From assembly GCA_027924645.1 (NCBI GenBank), contig BSBN01000140.1:12096501-12160500 (forward strand): a stretch of 64,000 nucleotides of DNA. Reading direction: 5' to 3'. The notes under the pieces were generated by a model. That model worked only from the letters and a program-made list of their open reading frames with translations. It made no database searches and was not told the DNA's origin. Made by a program: the position numbers and the translations under genes. The stretch is from Cunninghamia lanceolata (Eukaryota; Streptophyta; Pinopsida; Cupressales; Cupressaceae). This document shows, piece after piece, positions 35,276 through 45,274 of this stretch (positions are counted from its first letter, which is position 1; the number at the start of each line of letters is the position of its first letter).

Positions 35276-35559
35276 TAATGGTGAACAAAGAGGAAGAGGA
35301 AGAGGTAGACCTGGGGAAGGACCTAGAAGAGGAGGTTTCAGAGGAACATGTCTCTAATGTGGAGAAGAAGGGCATCGAGCATACGAGTGTCTGTAACATC
35401 AAGGAAGGATGAATAGAAGACTTGAAGGTAATGCATGAGTTGCACATGTGGATGAAGATGCACAGTCTGAGCGCTCCGAAGATGCAGAAAGGGGAGAAAC
35501 CTTAGTTGTCAGAAGAACTTTGTTGAATGAGGAGAAAGAACCCAATTAGAGGAACAGTT

Positions 35560-35910
35560 TATTCTGCACAAGGTGCAAATGTGAAGGTAAGTGTTGTGAT
35601 ATTATTATTGACAGTGGAAGCACTGATAATCTTGTTTCAGAAGAGATGGTTGACAAGTTGAAGTTGACAAGAAGAAAGCATCCGCATCCATACCGGATTG
35701 CATGATTGTAGAAGGACCATAGAGCTTTGGTCAATAAGCAGTGTTTAGTGAAGTTCAAGATTGGTGACTACCATGATGAGATGTTGTGTAACCTCATACC
35801 AATGGATGCATGTCATATGTTATTGGGGAGGCCGTGACAGTATGATAGGAGCACTGTCTATGATGGCTGTGCAAACACATACTCCCTAACAAAGGATGGA
35901 GTCCATCATA
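35560..35910 (+). pseudogene. chromovirus protease
   Basis: IIIDSGSTDNLVSEEMVDKL (35601 on) carries the DSG active site. Further on come 'IPMDACHMLLGRP' followed by a TGA and YDRSTVYDGCANTY. The region is in the Gag frame, with three stops. It corresponds closely to the protease of the minus-strand element at 54067. Confidence 0.85.
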
Positions 35911-36265
35911 AGTTGAAGCCCTTGAAGGAGGTGGAAGAAAAGGTATGTAGTACTACTAGAATTTGCTTGGTGGATGGTAGAAAGTTTTTGGAGGGTATGA
36001 AGCATGAGCATCATTACTTTGCATTGATTCCTAAGATTAGTCAAGAGAAATGTGAAGATGTACTAGCAGAAGTCTCAGAAATGTTGGAAGAATTTCAAGA
36101 TACTGTCTCTGATAATGTACCAGAAGGTTTACCACCAGTGAGGAAGATAAGTCATCAAATGGATTTGATACTAGGAGCTAGTTTACCAAATAAGGCAGCC
36201 CACAAAATGACTCCTGCAGAGAATGAAGAGTTGAATAGACAAGTTCATGAGCTTTTAAGGTAGGG

Positions 36266-37455
36266 ATTGATAAGGGAGAGCCTAAGTCCATGTGTGGTAC
36301 CTGCAGTACTAGCACCAAAGAAAGATGGAAAGTGGAGGATGTGTATAGATTCTTGAGCCATCAACAAGATCACAATCAAGTATAGATTTCCATTGCCTAG
36401 AATGGATGACATAATGGATTGTTTGAGTGGAGCCAAGTACTTCACGAAGATTGATCTAAAGAGTGGGTATCACCAGATTTGAATCAGAGAAGGAGATGAA
36501 TGGAAGACAACCTTCAAGACAAAGGAGGGTTTGTATGATTGGTTAGTCATGCCATTTGGGCTAACCAATGCACTGAGCACATTCATGTGGCTCATGAACA
36601 AGGTACTGAAAGAATTTTTGGGAAGTTTTGTTATTGTTTATTTAGATGACATTTTGATTTTGAGTAAGACTTGGGATGAGCATTTGTTGCATATCAGAAG
36701 AGTTTTAGAGAAGCTGAGGGAGGAGAAGTTGTTGATCAATCTGAACAAATGTAGTTTTGCAAAGAAGGAGTTGGTATACCTTGGATTTGTTGTCTCAGAG
36801 GAAGGTCTTAAGATGGACCCAGAGAAGGTGAGGGCTATCATTGAATGGCCTATGCCAAGGAGCGCTTTCGAGGTAAGATATTTTCATGGTTTGGCAAGTT
36901 TTTATAGAAAGTTTATCAGGAATTATAGTAGCATTTGTGCACCCCTAACTAAGACAATGAGAGGGGATAGAAAAGAGTTTAGATGGACTAAAGGAGCAGA
37001 CAAAAGCTTTGATACATTGAAGCAGAAAGTCATAGAGCAACCTGTCTTGGCACTTCCAGATTTCAATAAGGTATTTCAGGTAGATTGTGATGCTAGTGGT
37101 AGTGGTATAGGAGCTGTTCTGAGTCAAGAAGGTAAGCCCATTGCCTATTTTAGTGATAAGCTTAATGATGCCAAGAAAAAGTATTCTATTTATGATCAAG
37201 AATTTTATGCAATAGTTCAGGCTTTGAAGAAATGGAGACATTATTTGTTGCCAAAAGAGTTTGTTTTATATATTGATCATCAAGCTTTGCAGTATCTTAA
37301 TAGTCAAGGGAAGTTAAATCAAAGGCATTTAAAATGGGTTGAGTTTTTGTAGAGTTATACTTTTATTTTGAAGCACAGGAGTGGGAAGTCCAACAGAGTT
37401 GCAGATGCCTTGAGTAGAAGGCAAAATTTGTTGACAGAAATGAAGATAGAGGTTG
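36266..37455 (+). pseudogene. chromovirus reverse transcriptase/RNase H
   Basis: RT opens with [20 protein letters not shown] and GKWRMCIDS, then TGA. After [13 protein letters not shown] comes another TGA, then the open stretch 36531-37352 with [17 protein letters not shown] and the catalytic YLDD (36639-36650). RNase H contains [40 protein letters not shown] and the IDHQALQYL block, and ends KSNRVADALSRRQ (about 37430). RNase H catalytic Asp residues are present. Stops at 36261, 36354, 36480 and 37350 keep it from being made whole. Each could arise by a single C-to-T or G-to-A change. Confidence 0.9.
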
Positions 37456-37599
37456 TTGGGTTTGATGAACTCAAAAGTTTGTATCCTGAAGATCTAGATT
37501 TTGTAGAGGCTTGGAAAGCTTTTTTGGAACTTATTACTTTGGATAGGACAAAATGGTTGGATTTCATAATCCAAGATGGCATGCTGTTTAGAGGAAGCC

Positions 37600-38540
37600 A
37601 GTTGTGCATTCTGAGGGGTTCCATGAGAGAGAACTTGATTAAGGAGAAGCATAGTGGAGGATTAGCTGGACACTTTGTTTGAGATAAGACCATTGCTATT
37701 ATTGGTGAACATTATTACCGGCCACAATTGCAGCAAGATGTGAGGAAATTTGTGCAGAGTTACAAAGTGTGTCAGATGGTAAAAGGAACAAGTCAGAATA
37801 CAGGGCTATATCAGCCATTACCTATACTAGAGAAGCCATGGGATGATATTAGTATGGATTTTGTTCTTGGTTTACCAAGGACACAGAGAGGACATGATTC
37901 CATTTTTGTGGTGGTGGATAGATTCTCAAAGAAGGCCCATTTTATTCCTTGCAAGAAGACTAATGATGCTATTCATATTGCAGATTTATTTTTTAGGCAG
38001 GTGGTGAGACTACATGGTCTACCTAAGAGCATAGTTTCAGATCGAGATACCAAGTTTGTTGGTTATTTTTGGAGGACATTGTGGAAGAAGTTGAAGATAA
38101 ATTTGAAGTTTAGTTTTGCACACCATACATAGACTGATGGACAGATAGAAGTGGTGAATAGGAGTTTGGGTAACCTGCTACGATGCTTAGTAGGAGATAA
38201 GCCCAAGGGATGGGATTTGCTTTTACCACAGGCAAAATTTGCTTACAACAATTCTATCAATAGGAGCATAGGTAAATCTCCATTCTAGGTTGTGTATGGG
38301 AGTAGCCCAAGAACTGCTTCCAAATTTAGGAGGATGGATAAGGGGGAGAAGAGTAGTGTCGAAGCTGAAAATTTTGCTGAGCACATGAAGAATTTGCATG
38401 AAGAGGTAAGAAAGCATATCCATAAGATGAATTCTCAGTATAAGGCTAAGGTAGATCAGAAGAGGAGACATAAGGAGTTTCAGGAGGGTGATGAAGTCAT
38501 GGTTCACTTGAGAAAAGAAAGATTTCCAATTGGTACATAT
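37600..38540 (+). pseudogene. chromovirus integrase
   Basis: The zinc region is degraded: after SGGLAGHFV there is a TGA, and only one Cys of the CxxC pair is seen ([10 protein letters not shown], Tyr at the other place). The catalytic core is clear: '[10 protein letters not shown]' with the first Asp, [19 protein letters not shown] sequence, '[16 protein letters not shown]' with the second Asp, and after a TAG the 'TDGQIEVVNRSL' block with the Glu. The C-terminal part has the coiled KYRAKVDQKRR-like segment (38440-38470). Same frame as gag; a one-base loss near 38540 moves the end into another frame. Confidence 0.88.
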
Positions 38541-38734
38541 AAAAGCTGAAGATGAGGAAATTTGGACCATGTAGAATCCTGAGGAAGCATGATTAAGGAA
38601 ATGCATTTGAGGTAGAGTTGCTTGATGACATCAATATTTCACCAGTGTTCAACATTTCAGATCTGACAGAGTATCATGATGATGGACTTGATAAAGGAAC
38701 ATAGTGGGACATTCCAGCATCTACTTCAGAGAAG

Positions 38735-38870
38735 GAGGAGATAGAGGACATTTTGGATAGCTATGTGGGTAAGAGTACAAGAAACAAGTAGTATACAGAA
38801 TACTTGGTGAAATGGAAAGGAAGGTCTATTGAAGATTCATCATAGTTATATGAGACTGAGGTTAATTGTT
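38735..38870 (+). pseudogene. chromodomain at the integrase C-terminus
   Basis: In the frame reached after the shift near 38540: EEIEDILDSYVGKSTRNK, a TAG, YTEYLVKWKGRSIEDSS, another TAG, LYETEV. The YLVKWKG.. block is the core of the canonical chromodomain, which in chromoviruses follows integrase and directs insertion to particular chromatin. It supports a chromovirus lineage with a classical chromodomain (Galadriel/Tekay/Reina side; not resolved). Confidence 0.85.
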
Positions 38871-38930
38871 TTGGTTTCCCTCTAACTCATGAGAAGTGAC
38901 AGGGTCACTTTTCAAATTACCTTGGGTGTC

Positions 38931-39717
38931 TGATGCAAGAGCATCCAGGGTGTAAGAGCAATCTTGCATCAACCAAAAAAATAAAAAATGTGTTGTTTCT
39001 TTTCAATAAGGGCTAATTTTTCTAGGGTTACTATTTTTAGTAAGTTTGCATTTGTGCACGGTTGGATAGAAAATCTTACATGGACCTCCAGAATGGTGAA
39101 TTGAAGCCAATGGTGAAGAAATCACTTCAATATCATTTGTCATTTGTGAGATATTAAAATTTCAAATTCCAAAAATCTTATTGAAATATTCAAAGTCAAA
39201 TTTGAGGCACCTAGAGGCTCCGGATGGGCCCAAAATTTGGTGGGAAACCCAAGTAGTCTACCTATCAGTATTGCTTGCACTCCATCGTCTTTTCAAGAGC
39301 TTTCCGAAAAGGTATTATAATTGAAAATCCAACGGTCGGATGGAAAGTTATGGCCCCGCGAAGTTGACCTATTTTTGGAGGGAGATGCAAATTTCAAAAT
39401 TAAGCTAGTGGTCGCCAAAAAGGGCTATATATAACCATTTTTGGGAACCCTTAGGGTATTAGAGTTAAAGGGGAAGGTTTAGAGTCAAGAAAGGCGGAGG
39501 AAATTAGAAACCCTAGTTGATTTGGGAATTAGAGAAGGCTGAAGATTCCAAAGTCTTGAGAGAGGGAGCTGTAATGTGTTGTAGCATGTGGGGATTCATC
39601 CTCTGATTGTATTTGAGCTTCTGTAATGTAATGTTTTGCCCATATTAATAAAATATCATTCTATTTTCTGTGTGCAATTTATGTTATTGTGTGTTTTATG
39701 ATTTACCCCCTTCATTA
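38931..39717 (+). repeat. chromovirus 3' LTR
   Basis: 787 bases, same length as the 5' LTR. Its first 41 bases contain a perfect 10-bp inverted repeat (TGATGCAAGA and TCTTGCATCA). Confidence 0.9.
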
Positions 39718-39722
39718 CTTTT

Positions 39723-40560
39723 TATAGGACTTTAATGCATATGATGGATCATTTAGTTGTGATGACTTTAATATGTTAGATGAAGCCTTAGATGATTTTA
39801 TCTCTATTGAATATTCCACTACGACTCCTAAATCGTCATTATTTCAAAGATTAGTAAATGCAATTTATGTTCCTAAATCTCAAGAAGAACCTATGAAACC
39901 AAAGATAGTGGTCAACCTATGTTCTGATGTGCCTCAAACACAGACAAAACTGGTTCTCATTGTAAGAGGTTTTCCAAATTCTTCTTAACCTCTTGATTTC
40001 ATCTATAACTATGCTAAAAAGATAACAAGTCAAAATCAACCATATCAAGATGGATCACAACTTTCCAACCACAATGTGGTTGCTCACACATACAACACAT
40101 GAAATAATAAATAATGTAAACATCAAGCAAAAATTCCAATATCTTTACCAATTTCTCAACCTATGATTCCTCAACCACCTTGTTTAATGCATAAATTTGA
40201 TCAAGATTATGATTTTGTCGAGTAGCTTCGTACTAATCTCACTAAGATCTCTCTTTGGGAACTCATACAAATATCACCTACATACCATGGAATGCTCCAG
40301 GAAGATTTACAAAAGGTGATTGTACCACCTGCTATTAAGCCTAATAATGTTGCATCTCTATTAGATTGTATACATGTGACCAAAACAGACATTTTGTTTC
40401 AACAACATGAGTTACTATCATGGGAGTTTAGAAACAATATGATCCTCTTATAATCTTTATCACAATAAATAAAAAAATGATAAAGCAAGTTATGGTTGTC
40501 AATGACTGGCTCTTAATGTTTCTAGTGTTTATTTTCTACATAAAATCAACAATGTTACAA
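39723..40560 (+). pseudogene. Tat-like element, Gag/linker remnant
   Basis: Resumes after the chromovirus. An open piece at 39773-39988 (71 residues) starts DEALDDFISIEYSTTTPKSS. No capsid or zinc knuckle motif is visible, so most of gag is missing or unrecognisable. Placement before the protease is the only support. Confidence 0.4.
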
Positions 40561-41270
40561 ATTTGATAAAACCAGATAAGCTTAACATTTATGGCTTTGA
40601 TAATGTTGGTAGATAATCATTGGGTACCTTAACTTTACCTGTAAAGGTTGGACCCGTGACATTAGTTACCCTTTTTCATGTCATGCCCAGTCCACTTTCA
40701 TATAATATGATTCTCAGAAAATCGTGGGTTCATACTATGGGGGTAGTCCCATTTATCCTTCAACGATCAATAAAGTTTATCTATGCAAATAAACTTCAAA
40801 CCATTGAAGCCAATCCAGAACCAGATAGTTGTTTACATATTGAAACACAAAAGCAAGTTATCAATCATAAGATTTTAAATAATTTAAGAGTTGATTCATC
40901 AATACCTCTTGCTACAGATAATGTTGTACAAGATTCTCAACCATCATCAAATGTATTTCTTGGTGACAATTGGGGTTCACTAGATTTTAGTCCTACTTGT
41001 GTATGGGAATATAAACTCAATAACTCTAAAAATCAAGAGTTTTGTCGATATCATCTAAACAATATGTGGAAACACCTAAAGATCCTAAAGCTTCTTTAGT
41101 CAACAATAAAGATGACACTCTTACTTACACTATATAATATGAGACCTATGAGGCTCGACCATCTTCTAAAGAGATGACATCCCTTTATGGTCAAAAAATT
41201 GTGACTATGTAGGTAATGGTTGTGGCGCAAATCAACAAGGAATCAGAGAACCTTTACAAGCTATTGCAAT
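40560..41270 (+). pseudogene. Tat-like aspartic protease region
   Basis: The 40620-41099 segment has LTLPVKVGPVTLVTLFHVM, 'SYNMILRKSWVHTMGVVP' and 'STLHQ'-like wording (ILQRSIKF). This is the recognisable second half of the protease in Tat/Ogre-type elements. The active-site DSG part upstream is not readable. A long linker follows before RT. Confidence 0.65.
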
Positions 41271-41277
41271 TAACTAC

Positions 41278-42383
41278 ATGACTAGTATTAGATACCTCTC
41301 TATGAAGCCAACTAAAGCTTACAAACATCCTAATCTTAATGTTAACACTATATCATCACTCATTCTGATATATCCTGAGATGATAGACATAAATTGCCGA
41401 CCAAGAGATATCCCATTAGATAAATTTTCTATAGATGAAGCATTAATGGAATTTATGGGAGCTTATGACAATTTATTCCATTATCATCATAATCATGGAT
41501 TTCCCTATTATTTAAATGTTGACACATACTTTGTGAAAACCACCTGCTCAACAACTATTACTCTACCACCTAATGAAGAATCCTTGAAATCATCATGATC
41601 ACCTAGCCTCTCGGACCATAGTACTTTACATAATGGAAAGACTGTCGATGTCTTGATGGAGAAGGATAACCCTAAAAAAGTTATCCCTATAGGAGATTTT
41701 TTAAACAAAGAAGAAAAATAATAAATGATAAAACTTTTGCATGATTTTCCTAAATTATTTTCTTGGAATTATTCAAACATGCCTGGTATTGATCCTAAAA
41801 TTATAATACACAATGTCATATTACAACCCGATGCTAAACGGATTAAACAAAAAATTTGTAAAATGAATCCTAAGGTTGCATTATTAGTCAAAGTTGAGAT
41901 AGAAAAGGTTTTACAAGTTGGTTTTATCCATCCTATTGACTACTCACCTTGGATTTCAAATATCGTAGCTATCATTAAACCCAACAATCACATTTGAATG
42001 TGCACTGACTTAGAGATTTAAATCTTGCTTCATTAAAAGATGATTTCCCTCTTTCAAACATCAATATAATTGTTGATTCAATAGCTATCCATGAATTAAT
42101 TTCCTTCATGGATGGTTTTTTTGGTTATAATCAAATCTTTGTCAACCCTCAAGATCAATACAAAACAGCTTTTATCACCCTGTGGGGAACATTTTGTTGG
42201 GTGGTCATGCTGTTCAGATTAAAGAATGTTGGAGCAAGTTATCAACGTGCCATGATACTTATATTTCATGATTACATCCATAACATCATAGAGGATTATG
42301 TCGATTACATTCTAGCGAAGTCTATTGGTCGCCATGATCACGTCACAATCTTCTGTCAAATCTTTGAGTGGATACAAAAATAA
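41278..42383 (+). pseudogene. Tat-like reverse transcriptase
   Basis: After a linker (41278-41598, IDINCRPRDIPLDKFSIDEA), RT begins at 41725 with LLHDFPKLFSWNYSNMPGID, has KICKMNPKVALLVK and VGFIHPIDYSPWISNIVAI. After stops come FMDGFFGYNQIFVNPQDQYK and TAFITLWGTFCWVVMLFRLK, then GASYQRAMI. The YxDD box is changed to YVDYI (42296-42310), so the catalytic site is lost. The last open part ends at 42383 with a stop. Confidence 0.85.
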
Positions 42384-42386
42384 AAC

Positions 42387-43110
42387 ATGCGCCTAAATCA
42401 CCATAAATGCATCTTTGGCATAGACAGTGGTAAACTATTGGGATTTTTAGTTTTGCATCAAGGTATTGAAGTAGACACAAAGAAAATTGATACGATTGTT
42501 AACATGCCATCTTCTCGAAATATATCTCAACTTCTTAGTTTACAAGGGAAAATACAAGCCATTTGTCAATTTGTATCACAACTCATAGATAGGAATGACC
42601 CTTTCACTCAATTAATTAAGAAAGAATCAAAATTCCAATGGAATTCCTATTGTGAAAAATCCTTTGAAGATTTAAAAAACTACTTATCTAATCATCTTGT
42701 TTTACAACCAGCAACTGTAGAAAATCCCTTTATTCTTTATACACCATCTTGTACTAATGCTCTCATGGTATTATTACAACATGATGGTGAAGGAAAAGAA
42801 CATGTTGTATATTATATAAGTCAAACTTTGCTTGATTATGAATTTTGATATACTATCATTGAGAAATAGTGCTTAGCTCTTGTCCTTGCAACAAAAAAGT
42901 TAAGACACTATCTCCTAAATACTGAGATTCATGTCATGGTTAAATTTGATCCCTTGAAGCATTTCTTTGCTAAAACAGATCTCTCAGGTCACCTAGCTAA
43001 ATGGGTCATGTTTTTAATAGAATTCAATCTCAAGTTTATTTCTCAAAAAGTGATAAAAGGACAAGCATTAACTGATCATTTAGCAGAAACACCATCACCT
43101 TTTTCTATTG
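42387..43110 (+). pseudogene. Tat-like RNase H (first domain)
   Basis: RLNHHKCIFGIDSGKLLGFL opens the connection. LLSLQGKIQAICQFVSQL and FQWNSYCEKSFEDLKNYL follow, then HDGEGKEHVVYYISQTLLDYEF. After a stop the domain ends with MVKFDPLKHFFAKTDLSGHLAKWVMFL. The wording matches Tat rather than chromovirus or Athila. The usual catalytic Asp positions are mostly replaced (TPSCTN), as is common for this degenerate first domain in Tat elements. Confidence 0.82.
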
Positions 43111-43149
43111 AAAATAATGAATAATTTCATGATGACCAAATTTTAAGTC

Positions 43150-43560
43150 TGGATAAAGATGACAAATGGGAATTATATTTTTATGGCTGAAGATGTATAA
43201 CTAGCTTAGGTGCTAGTATAATATTAGTACCTCCTTCAAGTAAGTCAATTCCTCTTTCGTACCATCTAAATTTGTCATGCACAAATAACATCACAGCGTA
43301 TTAAGCCCTCATCACAAGACTTTGTGCCACTTTGTACCTAAATATCAAACACATCACTATTTATGGTGATTTGTAATTAATCATAAGGCAAGTCAGTGGA
43401 TCTTATGAAGCAAAGAAAGATAAACTATCTCAATATTGTGATCTTGCCTTGTCGTTATTACAACACTTTCCATCCTTTACAATTGACACAATTCCAAGGA
43501 GAGACAATCGACATGTGGATGCAATGGCAAGCAGAACACCCCTTATATCACATGAAGATT
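43150..43560 (+). pseudogene. second, archaeal-type RNase H of Tat-like element
   Basis: Across stops: WELYFYG, SLGASIILVPPSSKSIPLSY, SCTNNITAY, LNIKHITIYGD, IIRQVSGSYEAKKDKLSQYC, then PRRDNRHVDAMASRT. This is the order of the extra RNase H that marks the Tat clade. The YGD Asp and the R.VDA.A end are kept; the first Asp is lost (FYG then TGA). It is strong evidence for Tat membership. Confidence 0.8.
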
Positions 43561-43779
43561 CACTTGAAGACTATCAATTCACCATTCACAATCTCAAATC
43601 ACCAATGGTAGTCAAGGCCACACCCTTGGATACTGACTTATATTGTAACACAAATTATGACGAATGGTACTCCCATGTATTCCAATATTTGCATGATAAT
43701 ACCCTTCCTAATTCAGGATCTAAAAACACAAGTGTTTGCATACACAAACTCGTAACATGTTACATCATATTGTCTAATG

Positions 43780-44870
43780 TGTTGTACTGAAGAAGCTATA
43801 ATTGCGTCCTTCTCCATTGTCTTAATAAATTAGAAATTCCAATTGCACTAGAAGAGGCTCACTCTGGTGCCTGTGGAAGGCATTTTGGAGGAAAATCCTT
43901 GCTACAAAAATTATTGCATATGGGGTTTTATTGGTAAAGCATGGAGTAAGACTCCTTTGCATTCATCAAGAAGTGCCTGCAATGTCAACAACATAGTCAT
44001 TTAATTTGAGCTCCTACCCAGGAACTTCAAGCCAAGGTTTCACCTTAGCCATTTTTATATGGGGCTTGGATCTAATTGGCAAGATATTTCCTCCTTCCTC
44101 TCAAGGAGACACTTTCATCATTACCACCACCAATTACTTTATGAAGTGGGTTGAAGCTATTCTGCTACAGTCCATGATCGTTGAGGTAATTTGTCGATTC
44201 ATACAACATAGTATAATCTCTTAATTTGGCATTCCTTCCTCCTTGGTTTTTGACAATGGTACACCATTTAAGAATCAGGATGTGAAAAAATTCCTTGAAA
44301 AATACCACATTCAACATCACTTCTCTACGCCATATTATCCTCAATCAAATGGCTAAGAAGAAACTTCAAATAAGATTATTGGATAAATTTTACGGAAAAC
44401 TTTTAATAAACATCAGAATGATTGGCACGTGCTCAACTCTCGTACACACTATGGGCCTTTAGGATAAGTGTTTCTACGGATACTACTACACCGTACAACC
44501 TTGTATATGGTGTCGATGTGATAATTCTGTTAGAGTTAGAAATTACTTCATTGCAAGTTTCCCTAAAGGACATTATTGATGATAACATGGAAAGAGAGAA
44601 GAGATTATAAAAACTAGAGATGCTTGATGAACAATGAATAAACACTCTCAACCATCTTAAAGCTCATTAGAAAAGCATCCAACAATCATATAATGAATGT
44701 GTAATCCATCGTTCATTCAAAGTTGGAGAATTGGTGTTGGCAAGACACTACTCTCATGAAGGATTGCATGTTGTCATTTATGGAAACAAAGAAAAGGGAT
44801 TCTACTGGCATGACAAAGAGATTCCACTCTAGAAGACAGACTTGGTTTGACAACAAGACACAAAAGTATT
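43780..44870 (+). pseudogene. Tat-like integrase
   Basis: The zinc region around 43855-43995 reads EEAHSGACGRHFGGKSLLQK and ends in KKCLQCQQHSHL-type sequence. The core has WGLDLIGKIFPPSSQGDTFI with the first Asp (44060-44110), then FGIPSSLVFDNGTPFKNQD after a TAA (44225-44275), then a 'PYYPQSNG' block (44330). The later open part 44422-44610 has YTLWAFRISVSTDTTTPYNL, the usual AYR.T...TP motif region. The gene is broken by stops. No PPT or 3' LTR was found after it; another LTR-like sequence starts about 100 bases on. Confidence 0.82.
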
Positions 44871-44978
44871 CTGGTCCAGAAGGCTAAAATGACTAAGTAT
44901 GCACATTATACAGAGTAAGTGATAGAGATTGGCTCAATATGCCTCCGCAGTAGAAGATCATTATATATGGTTCAAGTA

Positions 44979-45274
44979 TGTTGTTCATAGCTATTTGATG
45001 ATGATATGTTCCAATGACCAAGACCTAACTTCCTTCAAAAGTCATACTATGAAATGACTAAGTCTAGGTGACCAGAACTAAGGCAGGAACAGTACACAGT
45101 GTCAGAGAAAAAGGGTCCGCATTTTTCCATAGTTGCATATTTTGTCTTGCGGTTATGAAGGTATGCTAAGAGGTCAAGAATGAATGTTGGTTATGAATCC
45201 TTGAGTCTCTTGTGGTCCACAGTGAGAGTTTTGATGTGACAGATGAATTGGCCAAGCATGTTCTTAAGAGATAG
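44979..45274 (+). repeat. 5' LTR of a Gag-encoding element, first part (split by the LARD)
   Basis: Inferred LTR start at TGTTGTTCATAG. The sequence stops at the GATAG target site and resumes at 61035, ending CAACA at 61845. The combined length is about 1.1 kb. The start is the least certain point. Confidence 0.45.

Larger units (their letters stand above)
33495..39717 (+). mobile_element. chromovirus (Ty3/gypsy with chromodomain), degenerate
   Basis: LTRs at 33495-34281 and 38931-39717 (787 bases each) start TGATG and end CATTA. They are flanked by CTTTT (33490-33494 and 39718-39722). The order is PBS, gag, protease, RT, RNase H, integrase, chromodomain, which is the chromovirus arrangement. 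Gag to integrase lie in one frame (codons starting at positions divisible by 3) with nonsense codons but no frameshift until about 38540. Sampled LTR segments differ by roughly 8-9 percent. It is inserted in the leader of the Tat-like element. Confidence 0.92.
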
